From positions 62,001 to 126,000 of the forward strand of contig NZ_JBGFGL010000080.1 of the NCBI RefSeq assembly GCF_041224425.1: DNA of 64,000 nucleotides, given 5' to 3'. This DNA comes from Psychroserpens sp041224425. Lineage in GTDB: Bacteria > Bacteroidota > Bacteroidia > Flavobacteriales > Flavobacteriaceae. The notes under the pieces are model-generated. The model did no database searches. It was not told where the DNA came from and worked only from the letters and a program-made list of their open reading frames with translations. The position numbers and the translations under genes are program-made. Positions 16,060 through 24,218 of the stretch are shown in pieces (within the stretch, counting starts at the first letter, position 1; the number at the start of each line of letters is the position of its first letter).

Positions 16060-19000
16060 TTAACGAATAATTATTTTTTTAGTGATTGAAGTTGAAGCAT
16101 TTGCTAGTTGAACCACGTACACACCATTTGAAAAACCTTGAGTACCAATGGTATTGATCGTTTTGTTTTTATCTAGCTTTGTCTTCAAGATCTCTCTTCC
16201 TTGAATATCATAAAGCACACATGTTGTTGGTTCATTTAACTGACCACTAACAATAATTTGGTCGGAATTGGAGTCGTTATATATTAAAACATTTTCCAAT
16301 TCTGGATTAACTACTGATAAGGTTTCAGCTTCATATCGTAAATAGAAACGACCAGTACCCAACAAATCAGTATTAGCTGTAAAGGTGTATTCTGAAGTAT
16401 TTAACAGTGTTGACGTATTGGTCAAAGTATCATCTAAATACACATTAAAATCCAATTCAGTTGTAACCATGCTTATCGACACTTGCTCACCTTGAGAAAG
16501 GTTCACGCCTAACGGAATGCTCGTATTACCATTTACATCATCAAAACCAATGGATTGGATGGCCATTTTTAAATCTTGACCATTTTCTGTTAATTCAGAA
16601 TATAGCGAAAATGGAGAAGGGTTACTACCTTGGAAAAGTTCAGCGTCATAACCAATATCCAATCCTAATGTCGCATTATTCTTAAAGTAGATATCTGTTC
16701 TTGAAATGTCATCAGCAGAGGTCATATTAAGTATAAAATGAGCGATTTCACCACTACTTCTTCCTTGAATGAAATCATCTGAAGAACCCGTAGCTCTCAT
16801 AGATGGTGTAAAAGACACATTAGAACCTCCATCTTTAGATGACACGAAGAACCCTTGTCCTGGCGCAATCAAAGAATTTGGGTTGGCATCAGAATACGCC
16901 ATGTTCCAAATAGTCCAAACACTTCCATCTGAATCATTAGCATCATATCCATATATGGCAACGCTTTGAGGGTCAAGGTTAGTGAGGTTTGCCGTTATGA
17001 AATCTGATAACTTGATATAAGATGTATAAGGATTCCCTATTAAGTTCCATTTTGCAAAATCTCCTCCAGTCTTTTCTATTGGAACACTCATTGTCGTATT
17101 CGTAACGGTTCCTGTGAAGGTAAAAGTTCCATCATCTGTGGAAGCTGCACGATATCCTTTAGCAGCATCTAAAGTAGCTGTTTCGGTATTTGAATATAAG
17201 GCATAGTCATTCGCGGGTTTTTCAAATGGTCCGAACAAATAAAGTGTTTGTCCAGAATTTGATAAAATATTTGAATTGCTAGCTATAAAACTAGTAAATG
17301 CTTCTCCACTTACTGGAGGTGAAATAATGTCATTTCCTCCAGCATTAGAGGTCACATGACGATTATACTTGATGTTACCTGTAACGGTTCCATCAACTAA
17401 TAGACTAGAAAACTCATTCGAATCAGAGTTTAGGATAAACTCGCCATCATTTATTATATTTCCAGCTGCAGTAACACTAGAGCTTTTATCAACGTCAATT
17501 GTAGCACCTGTATTAACCGAAATACTATTAACACTTATTTCAGAACCGACACTATACAAACCATTATAGATCAAAATGTCTTCAGTTGATGTTGTTGCAT
17601 TTGGCGCACTAGGCACCCATGATCCATCTAAATATAATAGCCCATCAAATAAAATGTTTATTCTATAGTCTTCTACTTCACCATAGCCAAAAGATTCACA
17701 CTCTGTTGGAATAGCATTGTACTTCATAGATACTCGCATACGCGTTTGCCCATAATTAGCCTCTGTTGGTGCTGGAAGGGTAAAAGTTCCAGTAACAGGA
17801 GATGTTTGGCTTGGGGCTTGCGACCAGACCAATTCACCTGAATCACTGAAATCTCCATCTTTGTTGTAATCTATCCAAACAGCATAACCTTCGTCAAATG
17901 CAGAACCACTCCATTGAGGTGTAATTGTAATAGAGTATTGTGTACCTGAATACAAATTAGTGGTCAAAGACGTACTAGATGTAAAATCTGAATATCCTGT
18001 ACTTGTGGTTCCTGCTCCAGAATTATTATTGTCTAAGGTGTTCAATTGAACTCTATTAATAAATTCATCTGAAGTGTCGTTACCATTAGAAGCGCAAACA
18101 TCAGGTAGAAACTCACTAAGACCAATATGGTCTATCGCCATATCACTTCTAAATCCATTACCCGTTGTTCCTATAAATCTAAGCTTTACAACTTCACCAT
18201 AATAACCACTTAAATCAATATCTGCAAAATTCCAAGCATTGCCAAGGTTACCAGAAGCGTTGAATACGTTAGACCAGTTATTGCCATCATCGGTAGAAGC
18301 TTCCAAGTCTAAAGATCCCATATTGGTTCCATATAAATGGTAATAAAAAGTAAAATGTGCATTGTTTAAATTGGTTAGATCAAAACAAGGGCTTGTTAAA
18401 ATTGTCGTGGCATTGGATCCTAAACCATTGGTTGAAGCTTCAGTGTAGAAATAATTGCCATTACCTGTGATATCATCTGACGGTCCTGTATTTCCAGACT
18501 GTGTTCCATTGTCGTCTAAAGTCCAATCTCCATCATCGCCAGCATCTTGGGTCCAATCTCCTTGTCCGGAATCAAACGTTTCCAAGTATGGGAAAGAAGA
18601 CACAACAGCTCCAGTACACGGAATGATATCTGTTGTAGTGAAATTAATACTAGTACTATAGGCTGATACATTTCCTCCAGAGCACTCGCTTCTTACTTGA
18701 GCTTCATATTGTGTCAATGCTGTTAGACCTGTAAGATCAAAAGTGTTTTCTGTAAGCGTAGTTGATGTCCATGTTGGTGCTCCTACTTCACGATACCTCA
18801 AACTATAAGAGGCTCCAGAAACTAAATTCCAATCGAGAGTTGCACTTGCTGTAGATACATTTGAAGCCGACAAGCCTGTTGGCACTGTATTAATAGGCGT
18901 CATAATAACATCTGATAAAACGACTGTGTTTCCATCTGTTATGGACTGTGATGAAACCGTTACCGATTGGTGGCATCCTGATTCAAATAAAAGGTCGTAA

Positions 19001-20460
19001 GCTCCACCTTTGATAGGTCTGTAATATGCTCCATGATTATCTGTGTAAATTTCAGAATTATAAGCATCATGACCAACAACCGTTACTTTGACGTCTTCAA
19101 TAGGATTATTAGTTGTAGCATCAAGCACAAGACCTCTAAATCCGTAGGTTCCTTGAGTCAAGAAATCTAATAAGGCATCTCTATTGTAATACCAGTAATC
19201 ATCTAAAGAACTTTCAGGTAAAATCTTCGTATCTGATAATTCAATTGTTACTTCTCTACAACTATGGTAGTAATTCATATAATCTTGTCGCCCACCATAT
19301 ACGCGATACCATTCAGCACCATGGGTAACCCCTGGACTTTGCATATAATAAGTTGGTGAGCCATCCCAATCATCATCATCAGTCATATAGGATGCTTTAT
19401 TGGTGTAAGGTGGTGTAGCTGTGGTTCCAGAATTGGCATCTGTTTGACAATTGGTAGCATACTCAACACCAATATATTCATACCACTGCGTATCTGCATG
19501 TTCATACTGACTTGGATAAGCATTGTCAAAAGGGTAATTGACCAATTCGGTACCACCATGGAAATTAGCAGAAATCACAAAATCATGTGCATCTGCCAAA
19601 GCCATAAATGCTAAGGTTTCCGCTTGATAAGCGTTGCCATCGTAATGATCTCCTGCAACGTTATCAGGATAGTTTCTGTTTAAATCGATATTATTACCAT
19701 TCCCTCGTCTTGCATTAACAACCGAGGTATTTGTAGCACTGTTATGATAAGTCCCGTCTGGATTGGCATTTGGATTAATCCATAACTCTGTATTCTCAAC
19801 CAAGTTTTGCACTCTAGCATAATCTGCATGACCAGGATCATTGTAAACCGTTAAAATATAATCAATCAAAGTCAACATCATAGGATAGCCTGCAATTTCA
19901 TCACCATGCATAGAGGATGTCAGCATTAATTTAGGTTCTTGCTCATCTGTAGATACATTATCTGAAATCTTGACAAACAATAATTCCTTATCACCTTGCC
20001 CAGTGGTTCCAATACTGATTTTTTCAACCAATGTAGGATAATCATCTTCAAAATCCTGCATTTGTTGCGCATACTCAGCATAGGTTGGATAAGAGCTCAA
20101 TGGGAAAGTTAATGTTGCAGCCGTTGATCGAAATGCCAATGGTCTAACATCATATATAGTAGCTTCGTCTACCTCATTTTCCTTTTCAGGAACTTGATAA
20201 TTGACATTAGTATTTTCAAAACGTCTAAACTGTTTTTCATTAGCCCAAGCTTTAACAGTTTTAGTTACAGGATCATAATTGATTAATGACATATCACTTG
20301 TCATTAATTCGAGTTCGTTTTCATTTTCTATTTGAAATGTAAACGTTAATTCACCTTGTTGACCAAGGTATTTTTCAGCTTTTAGTTTTTCTGGATTTTG
20401 TGCATTTGAAAAAAGCACAAGAATGAACATAGCGGTTAAGGTAAGGGTAATTTTTTTCAT
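16060..20460 (-). CDS. Secreted M14 zinc carboxypeptidase with T9SS sorting domain
   Basis: A 1466-aa exported metallocarboxypeptidase. Signal peptide 1-20; M14 domain about 115-440 with zinc ligands in SMHGDEIAGYPM (near residue 185) and NFHGGTELVNYPFD, and the catalytic Glu probably in VTIELSDTK; a carboxypeptidase-regulatory beta domain about 440-520; fibronectin III about 525-612; MAM-like domain about 613-785; GEVED domain about 787-935; a long Ser/Thr-rich beta region; and a T9SS type A C-terminal domain from about 1388 ending in KKIIIR. Several modules are close relatives of those in the adjacent M12B protease. It should release C-terminal amino acids from peptides outside the cell, working with its neighbour. 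Confidence 0.94.
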   Translation of the reverse strand: MKKITLTLTAMFILVLFSNAQNPEKLKAEKYLGQQGELTFTFQIENENELELMTSDMSLINYDPVTKTVKAWANEKQFRRFENTNVNYQVPEKENEVDEATIYDVRPLAFRSTAATLTFPLSSYPTYAEYAQQMQDFEDDYPTLVEKISIGTTGQGDKELLFVKISDNVSTDEQEPKLMLTSSMHGDEIAGYPMMLTLIDYILTVYNDPGHADYARVQNLVENTELWINPNANPDGTYHNSATNTSVVNARRGNGNNIDLNRNYPDNVAGDHYDGNAYQAETLAFMALADAHDFVISANFHGGTELVNYPFDNAYPSQYEHADTQWYEYIGVEYATNCQTDANSGTTATPPYTNKASYMTDDDDWDGSPTYYMQSPGVTHGAEWYRVYGGRQDYMNYYHSCREVTIELSDTKILPESSLDDYWYYNRDALLDFLTQGTYGFRGLVLDATTNNPIEDVKVTVVGHDAYNSEIYTDNHGAYYRPIKGGAYDLLFESGCHQSVTVSSQSITDGNTVVLSDVIMTPINTVPTGLSASNVSTASATLDWNLVSGASYSLRYREVGAPTWTSTTLTENTFDLTGLTALTQYEAQVRSECSGGNVSAYSTSINFTTTDIIPCTGAVVSSFPYLETFDSGQGDWTQDAGDDGDWTLDDNGTQSGNTGPSDDITGNGNYFYTEASTNGLGSNATTILTSPCFDLTNLNNAHFTFYYHLYGTNMGSLDLEASTDDGNNWSNVFNASGNLGNAWNFADIDLSGYYGEVVKLRFIGTTGNGFRSDMAIDHIGLSEFLPDVCASNGNDTSDEFINRVQLNTLDNNNSGAGTTSTGYSDFTSSTSLTTNLYSGTQYSITITPQWSGSAFDEGYAVWIDYNKDGDFSDSGELVWSQAPSQTSPVTGTFTLPAPTEANYGQTRMRVSMKYNAIPTECESFGYGEVEDYRINILFDGLLYLDGSWVPSAPNATTSTEDILIYNGLYSVGSEISVNSISVNTGATIDVDKSSSVTAAGNIINDGEFILNSDSNEFSSLLVDGTVTGNIKYNRHVTSNAGGNDIISPPVSGEAFTSFIASNSNILSNSGQTLYLFGPFEKPANDYALYSNTETATLDAAKGYRAASTDDGTFTFTGTVTNTTMSVPIEKTGGDFAKWNLIGNPYTSYIKLSDFITANLTNLDPQSVAIYGYDANDSDGSVWTIWNMAYSDANPNSLIAPGQGFFVSSKDGGSNVSFTPSMRATGSSDDFIQGRSSGEIAHFILNMTSADDISRTDIYFKNNATLGLDIGYDAELFQGSNPSPFSLYSELTENGQDLKMAIQSIGFDDVNGNTSIPLGVNLSQGEQVSISMVTTELDFNVYLDDTLTNTSTLLNTSEYTFTANTDLLGTGRFYLRYEAETLSVVNPELENVLIYNDSNSDQIIVSGQLNEPTTCVLYDIQGREILKTKLDKNKTINTIGTQGFSNGVYVVQLANASTSITKKIIIR

Positions 20461-20696
20461 TCGATTTAGGGGATTTCTATGAAATTATTTTCGGCTAATA
20501 TATAACATCTTAATTAATTTTAATAGACAAAATGCATAAAATATCGATGAAATGCAATATTTTTTATCATTGAATATTTATTTATCTGATTTTTAATAGT
20601 TTAGTCATTTGGTCAAAAACATGCTTTTGTAGCTTTTATCTTACTTTATGTTTTGTTTCTTCTCATTTATCAACTTTAATTTGTCTATTTTTACAT
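20461..20696. other. Divergent intergenic region between M14 protease and ABC ATPase
   Basis: AT-rich 236 bp with no ORF of note. Bases 20531-20570 match 22635-22674 at 31 of 40 ungapped positions, sharing the core ATCGATGAAAT. I found no exact TAnnTTTG box on either strand. Confidence 0.5.
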
Positions 20697-22388
20697 ATGC
20701 CCAATAGCAAACTATTAGAAATTAAAAGCCTTTCAGTTTCATTTTTTAACCAAAAAGAAGCGTCTGAAGTCATTCATAGTATATCCTATTGTTTAAATGA
20801 AAATGAAATATTAGGTATTGTTGGAGAATCAGGTTCAGGAAAATCGGTTTCCTCCTTAGCAATTATGGGTCTATTACCAAAGGGTATATCTAAAATAACA
20901 CATGGAAGTATCTTTTTCAATGAAAAAGACTTAACCAAAATATCAGAAAAACAATTACAGAACATTCGAGGAAATGACATTGCAATGATTTTTCAAGAAC
21001 CTATGAGTTCCTTGAATCCTTCCATGACTTGTGGAAAACAAGTGGTTGAAATTCTGCTGCAACATTGTGATATTTCAAAATTTGAAGCCAAAACTGAAGC
21101 ATTGGCGCTATTTGAAAAGGTGAAACTTCCTTTGCCAAAACGTGTATTTAAGGCTTATCCTCACGAAATATCTGGTGGACAAAAACAGCGTGTTATGATT
21201 GCCATGGCATTGGCTTGTAAACCCAAACTATTAATTGCTGACGAACCAACAACAGCTTTAGATGTTACGGTTCAAAAATCAATTATCAAACTTCTTAAGG
21301 AACTACAAAAAGAGGAGAGGATGAGTATCATATTTATTTCCCATGATCTCGCTTTGGTTTCCGAAATAGCTAATCGTGTTATAGTGATGTATCGTGGAGA
21401 AATCGTTGAAGAAGGAGACGTTGATTCTGTATTTAATAATCCTAAACACACCTATACTAAAGCATTGCTAAGTTCAAAGCCTTCTTTGGAGGTGCGTTTA
21501 AAACGATTGCCAACGATTAAGGATTATATGGAAGGGCAACCGAAAAGCAATATCATTGATACAGCGGAACGTCAAAAAAACCACAAATTAATTTATAGCA
21601 AGCCTCCTCTTATAGAAGTTATTGACCTGGAAAAAGAGTATGTGTCAAAATCAGGTTGGTTTGGAAAAAAAGACCACTTTAAAGCGGTCAATCAAGTCGG
21701 CTTTAAATTATATGAAAGTGAAACTTTAGGACTGGTAGGTGAATCAGGTTGTGGCAAAAGTACTTTGGCCAATGCTCTCTTATTATTGGATAAGCCAACA
21801 TCAGGAAAAATACTTTACCAAGGAGTCGATATTACTTTATTAAATAAAAAACAGGAAAGGCAACTTCGTAAGGATATTCAAATCATCTTTCAAGATCCTT
21901 ACGCTTCACTAAATCCGAGATTAACGATTGGCAAAGCAATTATGGAGCCAATGCAAGTTCATGGAATAGGTTCTTCAGAAAGAGATAGAAAAGAAAAAGT
22001 TATGGTACTCTTGGAAAAAGTAGGTTTAGATGCATCATACTTCAACCGCTATCCGCATGAATTTTCAGGAGGTCAACGTCAACGAATCGGAATCGCAAGG
22101 GCTATCGCTTTACAACCCAAAGTCATTATTTGTGATGAATCCGTGTCGGCATTAGACATCTCTGTCCAGGCTCAAGTTTTAAATCTTTTGAATGATTTAA
22201 AAGACAACTTTGGTTTTACATATATTTTTATCTCCCATGACCTCGCAGTTGTTAAATACATGTCTGACCAATTATTGGTAATGAATAAAGGTAAGGTTGA
22301 AGAAATTGGAGATGCAGATTTAATTTATGAAAATCCGAAAATGGAATACACTAAAAAACTTATTCATGCTATTCCTAAGGGATTATAG
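20697..22388 (+). CDS. Double ABC ATPase of the peptide/nickel (Dpp/Opp, YejF-like) import type
   Basis: A 563-aa fusion of two nucleotide-binding domains. The first has Walker A GESGSGKS and signature SGGQKQR followed by LLIADEPTTALD; the second has GESGCGKS, SGGQRQR and VIICDESVSALD. Each half carries an oligopeptide-transporter C-terminal region (NPKHTYTKALL and NPKMEYTKKLI). Such fused subunits energise import of peptides or siderophores together with two permeases and a lipoprotein, but none of those genes is in the window, so it is an orphan ATPase here. Start chosen at the ATG at 20697. In the second half the usual DEP of Walker B is DES. Confidence 0.93.
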   Translation: MPNSKLLEIKSLSVSFFNQKEASEVIHSISYCLNENEILGIVGESGSGKSVSSLAIMGLLPKGISKITHGSIFFNEKDLTKISEKQLQNIRGNDIAMIFQEPMSSLNPSMTCGKQVVEILLQHCDISKFEAKTEALALFEKVKLPLPKRVFKAYPHEISGGQKQRVMIAMALACKPKLLIADEPTTALDVTVQKSIIKLLKELQKEERMSIIFISHDLALVSEIANRVIVMYRGEIVEEGDVDSVFNNPKHTYTKALLSSKPSLEVRLKRLPTIKDYMEGQPKSNIIDTAERQKNHKLIYSKPPLIEVIDLEKEYVSKSGWFGKKDHFKAVNQVGFKLYESETLGLVGESGCGKSTLANALLLLDKPTSGKILYQGVDITLLNKKQERQLRKDIQIIFQDPYASLNPRLTIGKAIMEPMQVHGIGSSERDRKEKVMVLLEKVGLDASYFNRYPHEFSGGQRQRIGIARAIALQPKVIICDESVSALDISVQAQVLNLLNDLKDNFGFTYIFISHDLAVVKYMSDQLLVMNKGKVEEIGDADLIYENPKMEYTKKLIHAIPKGL

Positions 22389-22773
22389 CATGAATATTTT
22401 TTTAGTTAATGTTAAGATGTTTTTGAGCAATCTTAGGGTTTTGTGAAAGGACGTTATCAGTTTACTTTCACGATTTGTAGGTTTAAGTAGATTTGGGGCA
22501 AAAAAGTTCATAGGTTAAAATTCATGATAAATTTGGGGCAAAATCATTAATTAAGTTTATGGCAAATTTGGGTTAATAATTGTTTTCGATTTGGTTTTGC
22601 TAATATGAAACATAATTTTTAAATTATCAGTTGTAATACACAATAAATCGATGAAATACACTTTATTTTAACATTTCATGATATTTATGTTGACTTTTCT
22701 TACAAAATATTAACTATATAATAAAAAGAGCCACTTAAAAAAGTGGCTCCTTTATAACTTATTTATACACTAA
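22389..22773. other. 385-bp intergenic region with short direct repeats
   Basis: No gene seen. It holds two exact copies of ATTTGGGGCAAAA (22491-22503 and 22531-22543, 40 bp apart) and a shorter third relative (AATTTGGG near 22565). At 22635-22674 lies a diverged copy of 20531-20570. The right end contains the scoAB terminator. Purpose unknown. Confidence 0.6.
22723..22755 (-). terminator. Intrinsic terminator of scoAB
   Basis: Inverted repeat AGCCACTT / AAGTGGCT with a 4-base loop, 20 bp beyond the scoB stop; the minus strand ends in a U-run. Confidence 0.88.
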
Positions 22774-23427
22774 TTATAGCTGCATCTCTGGGATATCGCC
22801 TTCAATAATTAAATGACCTTCAGTTGCTGACTTAATCTCTTCAACCGAAACACCTGGTGCACGCTCTAATAATTTAAACCCGTCTTTAGTCACTTCCAAA
22901 ACAGCTAAATTAGTTACTATCTTTTTTACACAACCTACTCCAGTTAATGGTAATGAACATCTTTTCAATAATTTGGATTCTCCAGCTCTATTGGTATGCA
23001 TCATGGCCACAATAATATTTTCGGCACTAGCTACCAAATCCATCGCACCACCCATTCCTTTAACCATTTTTCCTGGGATTTTCCAATTAGCAATATCACC
23101 ATTTTCAGCAACTTCCATAGCTCCTAAGATTGTCAAATGAACATGTTTTCCACGAATCATTGAAAAACTCATAGCTGAATCGAAAAAACTTGCCCCTGGC
23201 AAAGTAGTAATCGTTTGTTTTCCTGCGTTTATGATATCTGCATCCTCTTCTCCTTCATATGGGAAAGGTCCCATGCCCAAAACACCATTTTCACTTTGAA
23301 ATTCAACTTCAATATCATCTCTTACGTAATTGGCAACCAAAGTTGGGATTCCAATTCCTAGATTTACATAAAAGCCATCTTGAACTTCTTTTGCAATTCG
23401 TTTGGCGATTCCATTCTTATCTAACAT
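22774..23427 (-). CDS. scoB: 3-oxoacid CoA-transferase subunit B
   Basis: Beta subunit (217 aa) of succinyl-CoA:3-ketoacid CoA transferase, which activates acetoacetate with CoA from succinyl-CoA. The catalytic glutamate is in the SENGVLGMGP motif near residue 50; GKMVKGMGGAMDLV and GVGCVKKIVTNLAVLEV are further family marks. It follows scoA with a 2-bp gap and lies before a strong terminator, so the two form a complete transcription unit. Confidence 0.95.
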   Translation of the reverse strand: MLDKNGIAKRIAKEVQDGFYVNLGIGIPTLVANYVRDDIEVEFQSENGVLGMGPFPYEGEEDADIINAGKQTITTLPGASFFDSAMSFSMIRGKHVHLTILGAMEVAENGDIANWKIPGKMVKGMGGAMDLVASAENIIVAMMHTNRAGESKLLKRCSLPLTGVGCVKKIVTNLAVLEVTKDGFKLLERAPGVSVEEIKSATEGHLIIEGDIPEMQL

Positions 23428-23429
23428 AA

Positions 23430-24131
23430 TTAATCTCTTTGTCTAACTGTTCGTTGTTCGATTCGTTTCTCGTAACGTTCTCCTTTAAAAATACGTTGTA
23501 CAAAAATTCCAGGGATATGAATTTGATTAGGATCCAACTCTCCGATAGGAACTAATTCTTCTACTTCTGCAACAGTAATGGTTGCTGCGCCACACATATT
23601 TGGATTAAAATTTCTAGCCGTTCCTTTAAAAATTAAATTACCTGCTAAATCTCCTTTCCAAGCCTTTACAAAAGCAAAATCGGCTTTAAAAGCTTCTTCC
23701 AACACATACATTTTCCCATCAAACTCTCTTGTTTCCTTTCCAATTGCAACTTCGGTTCCATAACCTGCAGGTGTATATATAGCAGGAAAACCTGCTTGAG
23801 CTGCTCTACATCGTTCGGCTAATGTGCCTTGAGGAATTAATTCTACCTCAAGTTCACCAGATAACATTTGTCTTTCAAACTCTTCATTTTCACCAACATA
23901 AGATGAAATCATTTTTTTGATTTGTTTTTTCTGCAACAGAAGCCCTAATCCGAAATCGTCAACTCCAGCATTGTTTGAAATACAGGTTACTCCCTTAACA
24001 TTGAGACGTACCAATTCTGCTATGGCATTTTCGGGGATTCCAGACAAGCCGAAACCGCCCAACATAAAGGTCATGTTATCTTTCACACCTTTTAAGGCAT
24101 CATTAACTCCAGCAACGTTTTTCTTAATCAT
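23430..24131 (-). CDS. scoA: 3-oxoacid CoA-transferase subunit A
   Basis: Alpha subunit (233 aa) of the same CoA transferase. The glycine-rich CoA-binding segment FMLGGFGLSGIPEN lies at residues about 22-35; CISNNAGVDDFGLGLLL and ARNFNPNMCGAA are conserved. First gene of the scoAB unit. Role: use of acetoacetate or other 3-oxo acids as carbon, in the cytoplasm. Confidence 0.95.
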   Translation of the reverse strand: MIKKNVAGVNDALKGVKDNMTFMLGGFGLSGIPENAIAELVRLNVKGVTCISNNAGVDDFGLGLLLQKKQIKKMISSYVGENEEFERQMLSGELEVELIPQGTLAERCRAAQAGFPAIYTPAGYGTEVAIGKETREFDGKMYVLEEAFKADFAFVKAWKGDLAGNLIFKGTARNFNPNMCGAATITVAEVEELVPIGELDPNQIHIPGIFVQRIFKGERYEKRIEQRTVRQRD

Positions 24132-24169
24132 TTTTAAAAAATTTGATAGCGAAAAATACGAAATAAAAA

Positions 24170-24192
24170 AACCATTCTAAAAAAGAATGGTT
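24170..24192 (-). terminator. Intrinsic terminator after PBP1A operon
   Basis: AACCATTCT / AGAATGGTT with a 5-base loop, 27 bp after the PBP1A stop; on the minus strand it is followed by a run of seven U. It separates the PBP1A operon from scoAB. Confidence 0.88.
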
Positions 24193-24218
24193 AATGATTT
24201 TGGGTGTGACTTTAAAAT

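Noticed and set aside
22491..22575. Possible CRISPR array
   Set aside because: Only two exact 13-bp copies and one partial, far below array size; no cas genes.
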